Assembly: GCA_000507305.1 (NCBI GenBank)
Contig: DF240814.1
Coordinates: 18,501 to 82,500, forward strand
Origin: Breviolum minutum Mf 1.05b.01
Taxonomy: Eukaryota; Sar; Dinophyceae; Suessiales; Symbiodiniaceae
Direction: 5' to 3'
DNA length: 64,000 nt
The notes below the pieces were generated by a model, which saw only the letters and a list, made by a program, of their open reading frames with translations, searched no databases and was not told the origin of the DNA. Of this stretch, positions 31,424 to 42,903 are shown one piece after another; the stretch's first letter is position 1, and each line of letters begins with the position of its first letter. The position numbers and the translations under genes were made by a program.

Positions 31424-31845
31424 CTATATATATATATATCTATATATCATCATGGTCTACTATGGACAGCCCACATACTTGGTGTTGTCATGATGGCTGC
31501 TATGATTGCTGGTATATATAATTGTCCTCATCACTATTATTAGTGTCGCAATCTTTTAGCCTGAAACCATCATCCTCGCAACCTACAAAACTAATTGAAA
31601 CTATATGCAATTCAACAATAATTGTTATAATACGTAAAATTACCCATATATCACATCCACATACATATGTACATCTTATATATATACCATACATATATTT
31701 TTATACATTATACATATATATATATATATTGCCCATGTATGATCATCATTCCTTCTACCCTCAGCACTTTTTCACAAATCCCCACGTCTCAACTGCTTCG
31801 TGGTCGAGCAACTTTCAGTGCTGCTGCTTCGCCAATTTGCAGCAC

Positions 31846-34800
31846 CCAATTGCAAGGTGCAGCTCAATGGGCGAGCTGGACGGCCTGTGACCTCGCAACC
31901 ACCACCCTAAACGGCAGGTTTGGCCGCAAAAGAGACGTAGGAAGCAGCGTTTAACGCGCTTTTTTTGGTTGGCACACCCAAAAAATGCTGGTTTTGGGGA
32001 GGGTAAAATTCGTAGAAATGAGAGGATTAAATGGTATGAATTCCGAAAATGTTTGGCAGTTGAAAACGCCTAAATTTCTCGATGCCGGTGATGCCCACCG
32101 GGATTCCATCCGAGCTTCCCCTCTCCAAGGTTCACAAGTTCCAACTTCCAACACGTTTTTTACAGGCTGCATCCAAAACCACTCCACTGGTTGAGGTGTC
32201 GGACATATTTCATGATTTGATCATTACCATCCGAAACTGGTAAACGGATGTTGTACCACAAAGTACCCCATCACCTTCTTCTATTTTTGTAAGGTTTGGC
32301 CGACTACCAACGTGCTGAATTTCGAGAAAGCATGCACAGTAGCAATGCTCCACAGCAACTGTGGTCACTTCTTGTTGGCAGGAGGGCCAGCACGCTTCGT
32401 TTCTGGACATATGTTTCTAGCAGTGGAATGGGTTACCACCGAAGGGTATCCCTGGAATTCGCATGAACACCAACAAGGCCCCAGACCACTAATTACTACA
32501 GTAGTTAATCACTTAAGTGAATAGCATATCCCATTCTCAGCAAAAGAAATGCCAATAATTAGAAAAGCTTGATCAGAATGACAAGCCAGGTCCTAGGAGG
32601 ATGTTTTGTGTCTCACCTGGAAGTTTCATCGCGGTTTTGTGTTCAAGGCGGGAAATATTGACCGCATGATCTGTATAGCATGTGTCTGTCTTGGGAAAGA
32701 ACATCCATCGTTGATGAACTAGTTGGTGGTTTCAACCCCCTTGAAAAATATTAGTCAAAATGGAAATCTTCTCCAAGTAGGGTGAACATATAAAATATTT
32801 GAAACCACCAAATAGTGAATGATCCTGTAAAAGATTTACCATCGAATGGACTCGCTCAACTTTTGTGAACGATGGTGACCCACATCCCAAGGGCTTACAT
32901 TCCCTAAAACTGACATAGCCCCTGAAAATAGGTCATCCAAAAGGAAGTTCATCTTCCAACCGTCCGTTTTCAGGTGCGAACTGTTAGTTTCAGGGAGGCG
33001 GGGCGCCATAAAATGGACGTTGATCAAGTTACCTCGGTCAAGTACCGACAAAGACCCTCCAAAATACTTCCCGGATACAAATAAAGGATCATAAAATTCC
33101 ACTCCCCCCAAAGTTTATAACACATAACACCTACCAAAATAAGGCCGTGAACCCCAAAAAAAAGGGAATAACGGCCTTCATCTTCCACCAAAAAAAAACA
33201 ACAGGTGTTTCCAGATCCAAGGCACTACACCACAAGCACCCAGCACTCGACAAACCAAGACACCCTGGCGGTCACTGAAACACGTGCTTTCCCCTACCCT
33301 TCCGGTGGTTCAACGAGTGCTTGTTTGGAAAACTTCCGAAATTCCTGAGGAAATCCAGATCCAACTCATCTTACCAAGGTAAGCATCATCCCAAATCAAG
33401 CAAAAATGGCATAGAAATATATAGAAATGGTTTCAAGATTCAAAAAGTCAAGGAGTCTGGTTGAGAGATCACTTCCCCAAAATATGATCTCCTTATTTGA
33501 TGGTTTGATGATGTTTATAAAATCATCTGTGCCTATTATCATCAACCAATCTCCTGGTTATTTGTTAAGACATATCTATATAATCCGATTTGAAGTAGTG
33601 GTTGAGCCTTCCACCTTCACAATCCAACTCTCCTCCCGAAACACCTCCGGACGTGCATGTTGTAGGCGATCCTCCAAAAAAACATCGCACTCCCGTCAAT
33701 CCACTCAAGGGGCAAATCTCAAGATCGCTCCAAAAAAAAGATTAACCATGAATAGTATATATCTAAATGAATAATCACTAACATGTAGCATATATCAGTA
33801 TATGATACAGTAGATATTAAGCTGTTTCAATCCAAAAACTACACACACGTTTAATAAACAACCTACATTCCACACCAAGGTGCTAAGGGCCACAAAGTTC
33901 CAAAGGGCAAAGGGATCCGGTTGGGCAACCTCGTGAGGGAACTGGTCCAGGTGGCAAAAGGGACAACCCAAATGATAAGCTTTATTATACCCTTTCGTAA
34001 ACTAACATAGCAATAGAATATCCACAGTTTCAATAGGAAAATCATCGTCAAAGGGTCCATTGTCCATCGCTATGTTAGTTTACCAGAGTGTACTAGTTGT
34101 GTTCCTTATGATTCTAATTAGTTGTGAATAATCAGCAATCATTACTTTAATTGTTGTTCATCATTGTTGTTGGCATGTGCTGCTTACTGTCATCATTATT
34201 ATTATCAAAATTATGATTATCATGTTCATTATTTTCATGATTATCACGACTATTCATTAGTATTGATTGTTACTAATTACTGTTGCTCAGTACTAGCTCT
34301 TATCAACTATTGTTGTTTAAAGCTTGCTACAGTCATCACTATTTACTATCATCACCTTATCGCTGTCTAATTATGACAATTCATCCTGGCATAATAATCA
34401 TTAACTGTCAGTACTGAGTATCATCATGATGCTGATGTTGATGCTGATGGTGATGATGGTGCTGTTGCTGGTGCTGTAATATCGTCATTATTGTTCTCAT
34501 GTCTAAATGATTGTCGTAGATTGTCATTGTTCTTGTCACGATAATCAATTATCATTAGCATCATGCCTTGTGTATCATCACCACTATTGTGACTCAAATT
34601 TCTTCGAGGTTTTAGAATACTCATACAAGTAAACGACATATTATAATAATAATAATAATGATAATAAAACATGTCTGCCAAACGTTTGAAGCAGCCAAAG
34701 ATCCAAGGATCGTTCCAATCAACTTCTTTCAAAAATCTGAAGTGTTTCTAACAATCCTAACATGCCCCAATAAAAGTACCTCACGAATACTCATAAATCT

Positions 34801-35331
34801 TATCCCTTTGTTTTTTTACCCCCATCTTCAATCCTATAGTCCAATAAGAACAAGGACTTGTTGAAAAGGCCTTTTTTGGGGGGGGCAACAAGAAAAAACG
34901 GGAACGCACACCAGATTTCCATCACCCACCAACTCCATTCCCCCAAGCAACACCAACTGATGGGCCAAAGTTGAAGAAATCACTGAAATCAAAGCCCCGC
35001 GCGCCTCGGAGATTTGAGACCCTGATGAGGTTCAAAGAGGTCTTCACGGCACGTCAAATGAATTTTGAATGTCCTTTAGTCAAGTGATGTTGAATAGAGA
35101 TCTACAAAACCTATACCCACGTCATTTAAATTGGTAAATGTATATATATATATACACATATCTCTTAAATCACCAAATACCGTATATACATACCAATACA
35201 ACTTCTTTAAGCCAAACCCAGCCCTCAATGAAAATTATATACATTGACCCAACTTGAGGACACCCTTTCGCAACACCACTTCCTCTCGACATCGCTTTCA
35301 TGGTTCTCGCACATGTTTGAAACAAAGAACT
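31846..35331 (-). CDS. Unidentified host gene segment, 7 candidate exons upstream of element B
   Basis: Exons: 35264-35331, 34958-35021, 33615-33671, 33298-33344, 32312-32402, 32099-32144, 31846-31906. From 34958 onward all five junctions agree in phase, which is strong support. Peptides: VSNLRGARGFDFSDFFNFG, then DRLQHARPEVFREESWIVK joined to EFRKFSKQALVEPPEG, then NEACWPSCQQEVTTVAVEH (Cys-rich, continuing CYCACFLEIQH), then LELVNLGEGKLGWNP. The exon 35264-35331 (FFVSNMCENHESDVERKWCC) does not join the next one in phase, so an exon may be missing. The family is unknown. It could be the 3' part of the SMP gene upstream, or the 5' part of the gene continuing at 21.9 kb beyond element B. Confidence 0.6.
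32895..33001. mobile_element. Fold-back element, family 1
   Basis: TTACATTCCCTAAAACTGACAT at one end and AACTGTTAGTTTCAGGGAGG at the other, with the family's CCCCTGAAAATAGG and GTTTTCAGGTGCGAACTG inner repeats. Intronic. Confidence 0.6.
34160..34700. repeat. Degenerate AT-rich trinucleotide-like tract
   Basis: Long stretch of imperfect ATT/ATC/TTG/GAT triplets, including ATGCTGATG repeats. No gene seen. It lies in an intron between exons 34958-35021 and 33615-33671. Confidence 0.5.
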
Positions 35332-35640
35332 CTATAAAGCTGCTGTTTTTCTTTCACTCTGGAACAGCACTATCTTCAGATCTTCCAAATTTCTCAGAAC
35401 TTGATTTCGGTTTAAGTTTAGGTTTATTTACGACCTAAAACACCCACCCCCTTTTTTTCCAACCCTCGCCTCAGATTCAATTGATTCACAGCATCTCTCA
35501 GCGATTTTTGCCACACCAAAAGAAAATTGCATATGGAGAATTCTACCGTTCTACCCCCGACAAAATTGACTGCATCTTGCGGGTTTTGTCCACCCCGACC
35601 GTATGTTTGTGTTGACCATCTTCCCAGTTTTCCTTTGGAT

Positions 35641-35749
35641 TACACCCCCGAAATTTAACATGGAACCTGAAGTCATGATGGTTTCCAATAGGAATCTCCA
35701 AACTTCCAGGGGCTGATTTTCAGGTTCTATGTTAAACTTCGCGGGAGTA
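35641..35749. mobile_element. Fold-back element, family 1, abutting the SMP gene's last open codons
   Basis: It begins TACACCCCCGAAATTTAACA and ends with the complement TGTTAAACTTCGCGGGAGTA. Its right end lies 2 bp from the in-frame TGA (35752-35754) that closes the last SMP exon. Confidence 0.75.
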
Positions 35750-35751
35750 TT

Positions 35752-38700
35752 TCATATTTTTTCCCAAGTGGCCCGTTCTGGCAGAAAGGGCACCGAGCTT
35801 AACGCCGAAGGCGTCGTCACCTCCAGATCCAACGAAGGTGGATTGGCAAAGGCAACGGTTAAACCTTGCGTCAACCTGCCAGTGGCGTCACGGCAGGTGG
35901 AAAAGGTTGGAAAAAAACATGGAAAGGTATCAAAATCACCCCATCCGAATCCTTCAAAAACTGAGTTGAACAGTTGAAGCCTCCGATTTTTGAGGATTCA
36001 TGTTTAGTTTTCAGGGATGTATCCCAATTGTTAATCTAGCAGAGCGGCCTGAAAAAATTCACTCTTCTGATGCTAGAAATGAAGATTTTCCAATCAACAG
36101 TTTGGATGCTGCAGAGTCAATCTTTTGGGGGGGGAAGCCTCCATTTACCCAAGATGATCCAAGACTCAATAGGGGGCTTCGCTTTCTGTAATACATTCAT
36201 CAAATATCACAGCTAAAAATTCAGGGTTGCCAGAGATCCATGTTTATTTCATGCTCAGTCTTGATGGTTTAATATGTTTCAAAACTGCGAGGAGTTTCCT
36301 CCGAAATGTTACATCGGATGTGCGCTGGCGGAAAAAATGGTCCAAAACAGTAAACCGTTGTAAAAACCATCAACCACACCGACATGAATCCACCCAAGAT
36401 GTTGACATCTCGAAGATTTCCCCCTTTTTTTGTGTCAACATCCAATACATACTGGTTGCTTTGATTTTTTGGTTGAGATATCAGGTTTTCTCCCTTCCCC
36501 CCAAAAAAAACAAAAAAAACGCCCAAAAATTTTCCCCAAGGAACGGCAGATGCGGCGTCAAATGACGAAAGGCCAAGAACAAGGTGCCACGCAAGGAGAG
36601 ACGCGTCACGCCCAAGGAGAGACCCATGAAGCTTCCCAGGGTGAGCCTCAGTTCTGTTGGGGGGTTTTCCCACCGTTGGAACCCGTTGGGTTTTTTGCCC
36701 CCGGGAAGTGGACCCCTCCCCGTTGTTGTTGTCTTTTGTTGTTGGTTTTTCAAGGTCTTTCCCCGGTGTTTTTTGTTGGGTTTTTTTTGTTTCAAAAAAA
36801 AAACGATGGGCAATCTGCAGTATTTTTTTTGAACCTGTGAAATTTTGTTTTAATGCTTTTTTGGGGGGGGTGGTTGGATGATCAGATACCAAAGCTTTCT
36901 TTGAAAAGTCGCTGAAGGTATAACTTCAAATACGAACCGTAGAGGCTGAAACCATGGATATCAACTGTGAACACAAAAGGGGACGCTCAGACACCACGAA
37001 ACAGCAAATGATCCCAGTACGCCCCTGAAGATTAACATGGAACATAATCATGGAGGTTTGGAAGATCATTTTCCTTTCTAAATGAGTGATTTGTAGGTGC
37101 CATGTTAATCTTCCAGGGTGTAAATATCCCATTCCTTTTTGAGGATGTGTGCTGAAATATATCATCCCAAGATCTGCTGAACATTTCTCATAAGTTTACC
37201 GTCTTCGGTGTGTCTCTTTGTTTTTCTTAAACGGGGGGGGGGGTCCAAAACACGTTACAAAAAAAAGAAACTGAGAATTTCCATATTAAAGAGCTGTCAT
37301 TTGGGGGAATGCGAACCCACTCCCTGCTGCCCAGTGGCTTCAAGGTCAAGTTCACATCCTGGTGGGATTGCATCAATGGGGTAAGCAATGTTTGAAGGGA
37401 ATAAAAAGCCTATGGTTTCTTCTGCTTAGATTTCTTCAGCTTTTTGCGATGTTTGCTTTAAATCTGTGTGTGCTTTTTCAAAGTGGTTCAACAACTTTCT
37501 TGAAAGTAAGTCGCTTTTCACCACCTTGAACAACCTCCGGTTCAACAGCCCAACAAGTTTGGGACGCCTTCCCAACAAACTCCGTGTCCATGACTAAGAT
37601 GATGGAGCGTTCCAGCCTGCCATTGACAAAGATACACCCATCAATCAGGCAAGCAAAGTTGTCTTGAGGAAGGACGATTCAAGGGATTTCAAAATAGAAG
37701 TATGTTGTCAGATACAAGAAATAACGCCTAAACTACCAAAGTTGGGAAAGGCAAAGGTAAAACATATTGATGATAGAGGATGTGATGATTGAGTATGAGA
37801 CCGCGGTCGAATCTTCTGCGGAGCCTTTTCACACCCGAACATTCTGCAATAGAGGCGATCTCAATTCATAAATATCGACCCCTTTTCAAGGAGCTCACAA
37901 TCATGCAACACATGGGATGCTTCTAACCAACCTCCAAACTTCAATGTTGCTGAACAAATGCTTGCTTTTCAGAGTTTTGGAGAGCCTGTTTGCTTCCATG
38001 GTTCAGTGGAACCTGTAGCATTCCAAATTTTCTGCATGTCCTGTGTAGATCGGATAAGATTCTAGTAAAGGATTAAGCCATAAGCCTTGGGAGGAACTGT
38101 ATCTGAGGTCCAGTTTGGATTGATTTAACGGCTCCTACTAAGGATTTGTTTTGGAGCTTCCGTTGTTGGTCCCATCCTTCCACATGTCAAGTATTTGTTA
38201 AGCATCCTCCCAATCCCCAAAGTAAGGCTTCCTCCAACCCATCAACACTTCAGCAACATTCCACACAGAAAGGAAAATTAAGAAGCATCAAAACTCCCCC
38301 TGCAGTTCAACCACTGCTTCCAACCAACCGTCAGCGGCCCCGAAATCCCGAAGAACCAGCCGGTCCCGTCCCAAGGTTTATCGTTTTCATCTCCATGGCA
38401 CCTGTGGGTGGAAACCATCCTCAAGTGATGCACCTTAGGTGGTTCCGTGCCCAAAAAAGCGCTATCAAACTTCAGCGCAGCGGTGACATTCTCCTGTGAT
38501 GGAGGCTCCGATGGATGTCCATCCGATGGCTTTGTCAATGTGATATGGAGATCACTCCCAAAGACAGTGGGAAAATCACCATTTTTAAATAGGAGATACA
38601 TCTTCAAATGGTGGGAAAGTTCCAGCCAGTCATGTTAGTTTCGGGGGTTGTCATCAATCCCTTACCCTTTCGCTATGCCTAGTTTTGGGGGGGCCTGAAT

Positions 38701-41700
38701 CTCTTCAGGATCACCTGTTCTGAAAGCCTCACCCAGAGCCTTTTACAATGCCTGGTCAGAATTCTGATGTGCATGGCTTTCGGCTGTTATGGTAACACTT
38801 TTGCTCTGAAGTTGTTGGTAATCTTCTCACAAAGTCAATCAGGATGGACACAGATCTGAGCTCCATTCATCTACAGATACTGAAACACAAATCTCCGATC
38901 AATGTTTTCAATGCTTGATCAAGGATCATTTTGCCAACAAAAGATGCCATATAAAAATGATGCTTCTCTGCTAAAAAGTTTTGTTTCCATTTTCGGTCCC
39001 AACGTTCAACACACAAATCACAAATCTTCACCATCCTCCATCCACAACCCATCCCAACAGGAATCAATCCGTCCTGAAGCACAGATTGGACCTCTCCTTT
39101 CAGGATATCTTCTTCGATCATCCCTCGTAAACTGGGCCAAAGCTCTTGCAACAAACAGTTCCAAAAGCCTGGGTCATGTGCCTGCGAAGACGAAGGGTCC
39201 GAAGGTCACAGGGGAGCCTCCGTTTTGGAGGGGCTTCCATACCAAAGTCACTATGGAATCCCAACATGCCCTTCTAGCAAACAGAATGTAGAGAGAGAGA
39301 GAGCGCAATCAAGCTTTTCTAATGAAGTGAAACATGTAAGGTTGAAGTACTCTCAAATGAAAGGATGGATGATCTATTTGGTAATATCTGATGACGACTT
39401 GACAGGTCTGCAAGGTCTCCAACCGTAATGAAATGTCTGCTTTTAAAAAAAATGTAGGGCGTTCAGGAGGGAGTTTCTGCAGCGACTTGTTGACTACGAT
39501 TTGGAACATGTCCTCCAAGAATTGTACTGGTTTCACAAGGTAATTTGTTGACGGGATTTGCGCCCTTACACACCCATCTCTTTAGTGGATCTTTTGACTT
39601 CCTCCACTGGCCGCTTCTTGAAACTGAGGTATCCTAACGCTTGAATTTCAAAACATGTTTCGCTCCATAAATGATCTTGGGGGTGACATCAGGTCCGGAA
39701 ACACCCGAAGAACGATTGAAGTACACAACCTTTGCCCTCCAGTTTCTGTCACTAATTTTTAGCCTAAAAACCCTCTTTCTTTTCAAGATCTGAGTCTCAC
39801 ATCCCTCATCAAATCGCAACTTCTACAACACATTTGAAAAAAAAGTAAAACTTTGTAGAAAATGTCCTTGCTCCTTTTCTTGAAACCCACCCTATGTTTA
39901 ATTGAGAAAAAGAATCCCACATCACCCAAAAAACCCATCATCAAAAAACTGCATCGGCCTCCTGCGGTTCCTCCATGGGTGGTTTCAAGAGCCTGGCACT
40001 CCAGCGTCGTAAGCCGCCCACCACGGACATTGGCAGCTCTGGCGTGGACAAGCTTCGGTGCCTCCCGGCGCCTTGCAAGGCCTTCATGCGTAGACCGGCA
40101 TAGCCTTCAGCCCACTCGGACAAACGTGGACGTTTGGCTGCAGGGAAGTTAAGACCTGAGAAGATGAGGATCTTTTTTTTGGGGGTGGTGGGGAGCTTGG
40201 ACTTGGGACTGATTTTTTCGAAGGGAGGTGGGGGGTGTGGATTTGCAGATGAGGGATCCTTTTGTTTTTTCAACTTTGTGATAACTCGGATGAACAAGTA
40301 AAATCTGGTTTTAATAGTGATGATCTTCACCATAAAAGAGCAGGCGTTGTTGCAGAGCGGTGATGATCACATGGTGGTTTTCTTACATTTTCCTTTGGGT
40401 ACCTTGGATCCACAAGACTTCTCATCCTGAAATTGTCGATCTGAATGTGGATGGAACATGTAGCCAACAAAATAGAACCCCTAGTTTGAGGGGGTTATAT
40501 AAACATCCAAAGCTTTTGCATTTGCTACTGCAATTTCCGAAGGCTTCTGGTGTGTTTTTTGCTATGTTCAACATGTATCTATAGATACTCCTGGCATCTC
40601 TCAGCTTCAAATCACTCCCTTCCAATCACCTAAACTTAGTGATCATTGTGGTTGATGAACAGCATCCGGTTCACCCGGTTAGGGAGGAAAAAGACATGTT
40701 GAAATGATGGCTAATTCATGGCAATGATTACCATTGTCTGTTCCTCCGAAAAAAATGTGTGTATACATATATATATATTACAGTATATACATTTCAAAAT
40801 TTTCCAGCTGATCCAACAGAGTCATCATATTGAAACACCATGTCACATAGCAAGGCTGCCAGTGCATTACACCCAGCGCAGGTCCAACGTCCAGGACTAT
40901 GGATCATGTGTTTGTTGAGACGATCAGCCAAGAACACCACGGCCACCACGGCCGTGGCGCTAGCACGCCTTCAACAGATTTGGCAAGTTGGAGACCCCAA
41001 AAAAAAGTTCAGTTCATTAGATCCACATGGATGTTTCAACATGATTTTTCCCATGAAGAATACATGATTTGAGGATTTTTTTTCCATCACTTCCGGAAAT
41101 AAGCATCCAAGAAAACAACACCAAACGGAATAAGATGATTCTGGATCACTGAATCTGGAGTTTCCCTCATCTTTTTCCCCAAAATACAAGGCCTCATTGG
41201 CAGGATTCATCCCAAGGGAATGACAGCCGATAGCCGGGCAAAGAATCCATACTGGCTGAGTTCTATGAAATAATCAATACACCGAAGTAAAATGCACAGT
41301 TACCATGTATTGGTTTAACCTACCTTTTGGGGACTGTGCCATCTACTTTGACCATGGGGGGAAATTACTACTCACCCCATTTCCAATCCTGAACTGCCAT
41401 ATGACCAGAATCAGAGTGACCAAATGACCCACTAAGGCGCCGTGTGGGCGACCAAGACCCAGATACAAACGAAAAGGTCATCACAGATGACCTAAGCCTC
41501 AGGGGCTTACCTGAGATAAAACGCCTCAGAAGTAAATGTTTTTTTTGGTGGAGTAACAACCAGTGAAGAATACACGAAATCCGTTTCTATTGTCTGTCCA
41601 GCTCTCCACAATCCCGAAAAAAAAAAAAAACATCCATAGCTGGGGTGTACCTTCGCAAATTGAGGAATCCCTCAAAAAAAATCGGTCTATCAAAAAATCC

Positions 41701-42084
41701 ATAGCTGANCCACAATCCCGAAAAAAAAAACATCCATAGCTGGGGTGTACCTTCGCAAATTGAGGAATCCCTCAAAAAAAATCGGTCTATCAAAAAATCC
41801 ATAGCTGAATATACAGATAAATACACCCCCGAAGTTTAACATAGACCCTGAAAAATGGTGGTTGGAAGACTACTTTCCTATTGGGAAGGTAACTTTTCAG
41901 GGGCGAGCTGTTACACTTCAGGTGGGTAAATCCATTCAAAAAACAAAGCACCAATGTCAGGCCTGCCACCCACCTTCGTCTCATTGCAACATGCACTCAC
42001 CGCAGCCGCCAACAACGGCACTGTGGCCAGTTCCAGGTGCAATAGGAGGGCATGACCCACCGCCAGGGCAGACAAGGAACCAGC
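35752..42084 (-). CDS. SMP-domain protein (extended synaptotagmin/tricalbin-like)
   Basis: Thirteen minus exons, all junctions in phase: 42001-42084, 41429-41510, 40889-40968, 39950-40137, 39705-39819, 39465-39526, 39182-39233, 39059-39144, 38402-38493, 37568-37616, 37321-37358, 36545-36646, then 35875 down to 35773 (GC donor) or a stop at 35752. Two donors are GC (39182, 37568) and one reads GA (39465). A hydrophobic segment (ATAVVAVVFLADRL) precedes the domain. SMP landmarks appear in order: FAELWPSLRGMIEEDILKGE, ALKFDSAFLGTEPPKVHHLR, RSIILVMDTEFVGK, DVNLTLKPLG, GVTRLSLRGTLFLAFRHLTP and LTVAFANPPSLDLEVT. These align with extended-synaptotagmin blocks as I remember them (LG..PP, IILD..FVG, and the F..PP near the end). 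SMP proteins tether endoplasmic reticulum to other membranes and carry lipids. C2 domains, expected after SMP, are not found here. The first exon and the C-terminus are unresolved. Confidence 0.85.
37018..37123. mobile_element. Fold-back element, family 2
   Basis: CCCCTGAAGATTAACATGGA on the left and its complement CATGTTAATCTTCCAGGG on the right; about 105 bp. In an intron of the SMP gene. Confidence 0.75.
41608..41808. repeat. Direct tandem duplication, about 100-bp unit, with an N at the junction
   Basis: Two nearly identical copies of a unit containing CATCCATAGCTGGGGTGTAC and AAAATCGGTCTATCAAAAAA. The undetermined base at 41708 lies at the join, so this may be an assembly artefact rather than a real duplication. 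Confidence 0.85.
41822..41931. mobile_element. Fold-back element, family 1
   Basis: TACACCCCCGAAGTTTAACA on the left and an imperfect complement, TGTTACACTTCAGGTGGGTA, on the right. Intron of the SMP gene. Confidence 0.7.
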
Positions 42085-42127
42085 CTCCCGAAAAGGCGAG
42101 CAAAAAAGTCGCAGCTTTCACCTTCAC

Positions 42128-42250
42128 TACACCCCTGAAGATTAACGGCTGGAACATGTCCTCATGGAGGTTTTTTGAAGATCATGTTCCTTTCTAAATA
42201 AATGGGTGATGGCTGTAGGTTCCTTTCGCCTTTAATCTTCCAGGGTGTAG
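42128..42250. mobile_element. Fold-back element, family 2
   Basis: TACACCCCTGAAGATTAACG on the left and CCTTTAATCTTCCAGGGTGTA on the right; the right end is a clean complement of the family consensus. Confidence 0.7.
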
Positions 42251-42900
42251 ACTTGAACTTAACAAAATCATACTATGCAAAGTATGTGATTCCCAAATGT
42301 GAATACTATATTTAGAATGCGCAAAAGTATGTTATTACCATATGTATCTGTATTTAATAACCCAAATGTTTTACAATAATGAGTGGCAAAAATATCACAA
42401 AACAAATGCTAGATAAGTATCAAATACATCCTCCATGCTTTTAATTTTGATGATAAATCTTCCGTAATATGATTAGTTATTCAATAAATATGTGTTCATA
42501 AACATCAGTATTGAATAGTTAGCTATCTCGTACGTCGTATAAAGGCAATTTGATTTCTATTTGGTGTTGGAATGCAATTTGTTTTTCTATAAATCTATTC
42601 ATCATCTTTTCGGTAATGATAAAATCATTACAGTATCATATCTTTGAACTAAATGATATATTGTGTTCATATTATTCAAAACTCTATTAACCAAAGTCAA
42701 AAGATTGTAATTTCTATACAATGAATCAAAAAGAACCTTAATTAAACTTTGTACAAATTTAATTAAGCAAAAATATCTTACCGAAAAAAAAATGGTAGTA
42801 TTATCATGTAACAACTGTAATATATTTCTTATATCTTCCAAATTAACGGTTGGTTTTCCATTGTCATGTTGGTTTTTTCCCACCATCTGTAAGGGGGGGG
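42251..42900. other. AT-rich stretch without recognisable content
   Basis: About 650 bp of low-GC sequence with scattered ATT/AAT repeats. No convincing exon or repeat boundary seen. Confidence 0.5.
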
Positions 42901-42903
42901 TAT

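Noticed and set aside
35729..36191. Plus-strand ORFs at 35729-35977 and 36000-36191 that look like two exons
   Set aside because: The opposite strand at 35773-35875 encodes the terminal block of the SMP domain in phase with exon 36545-36646, so the first ORF is antisense and the second lies in that intron.
36249..36329. Minus-strand terminal exon reading RTSDVTFRRKLLA...
   Set aside because: Good acceptor, but it lies between SMP exons 36545-36646 and 35773-35875 and its phase fits neither; probably chance.
36540..36646. Plus-strand Gln/Glu/Thr-rich ORF with splice-like ends
   Set aside because: The same bases on the minus strand give GVTRLSLRGTLFLAFRHL, which fits the SMP domain and the phases of both neighbours.
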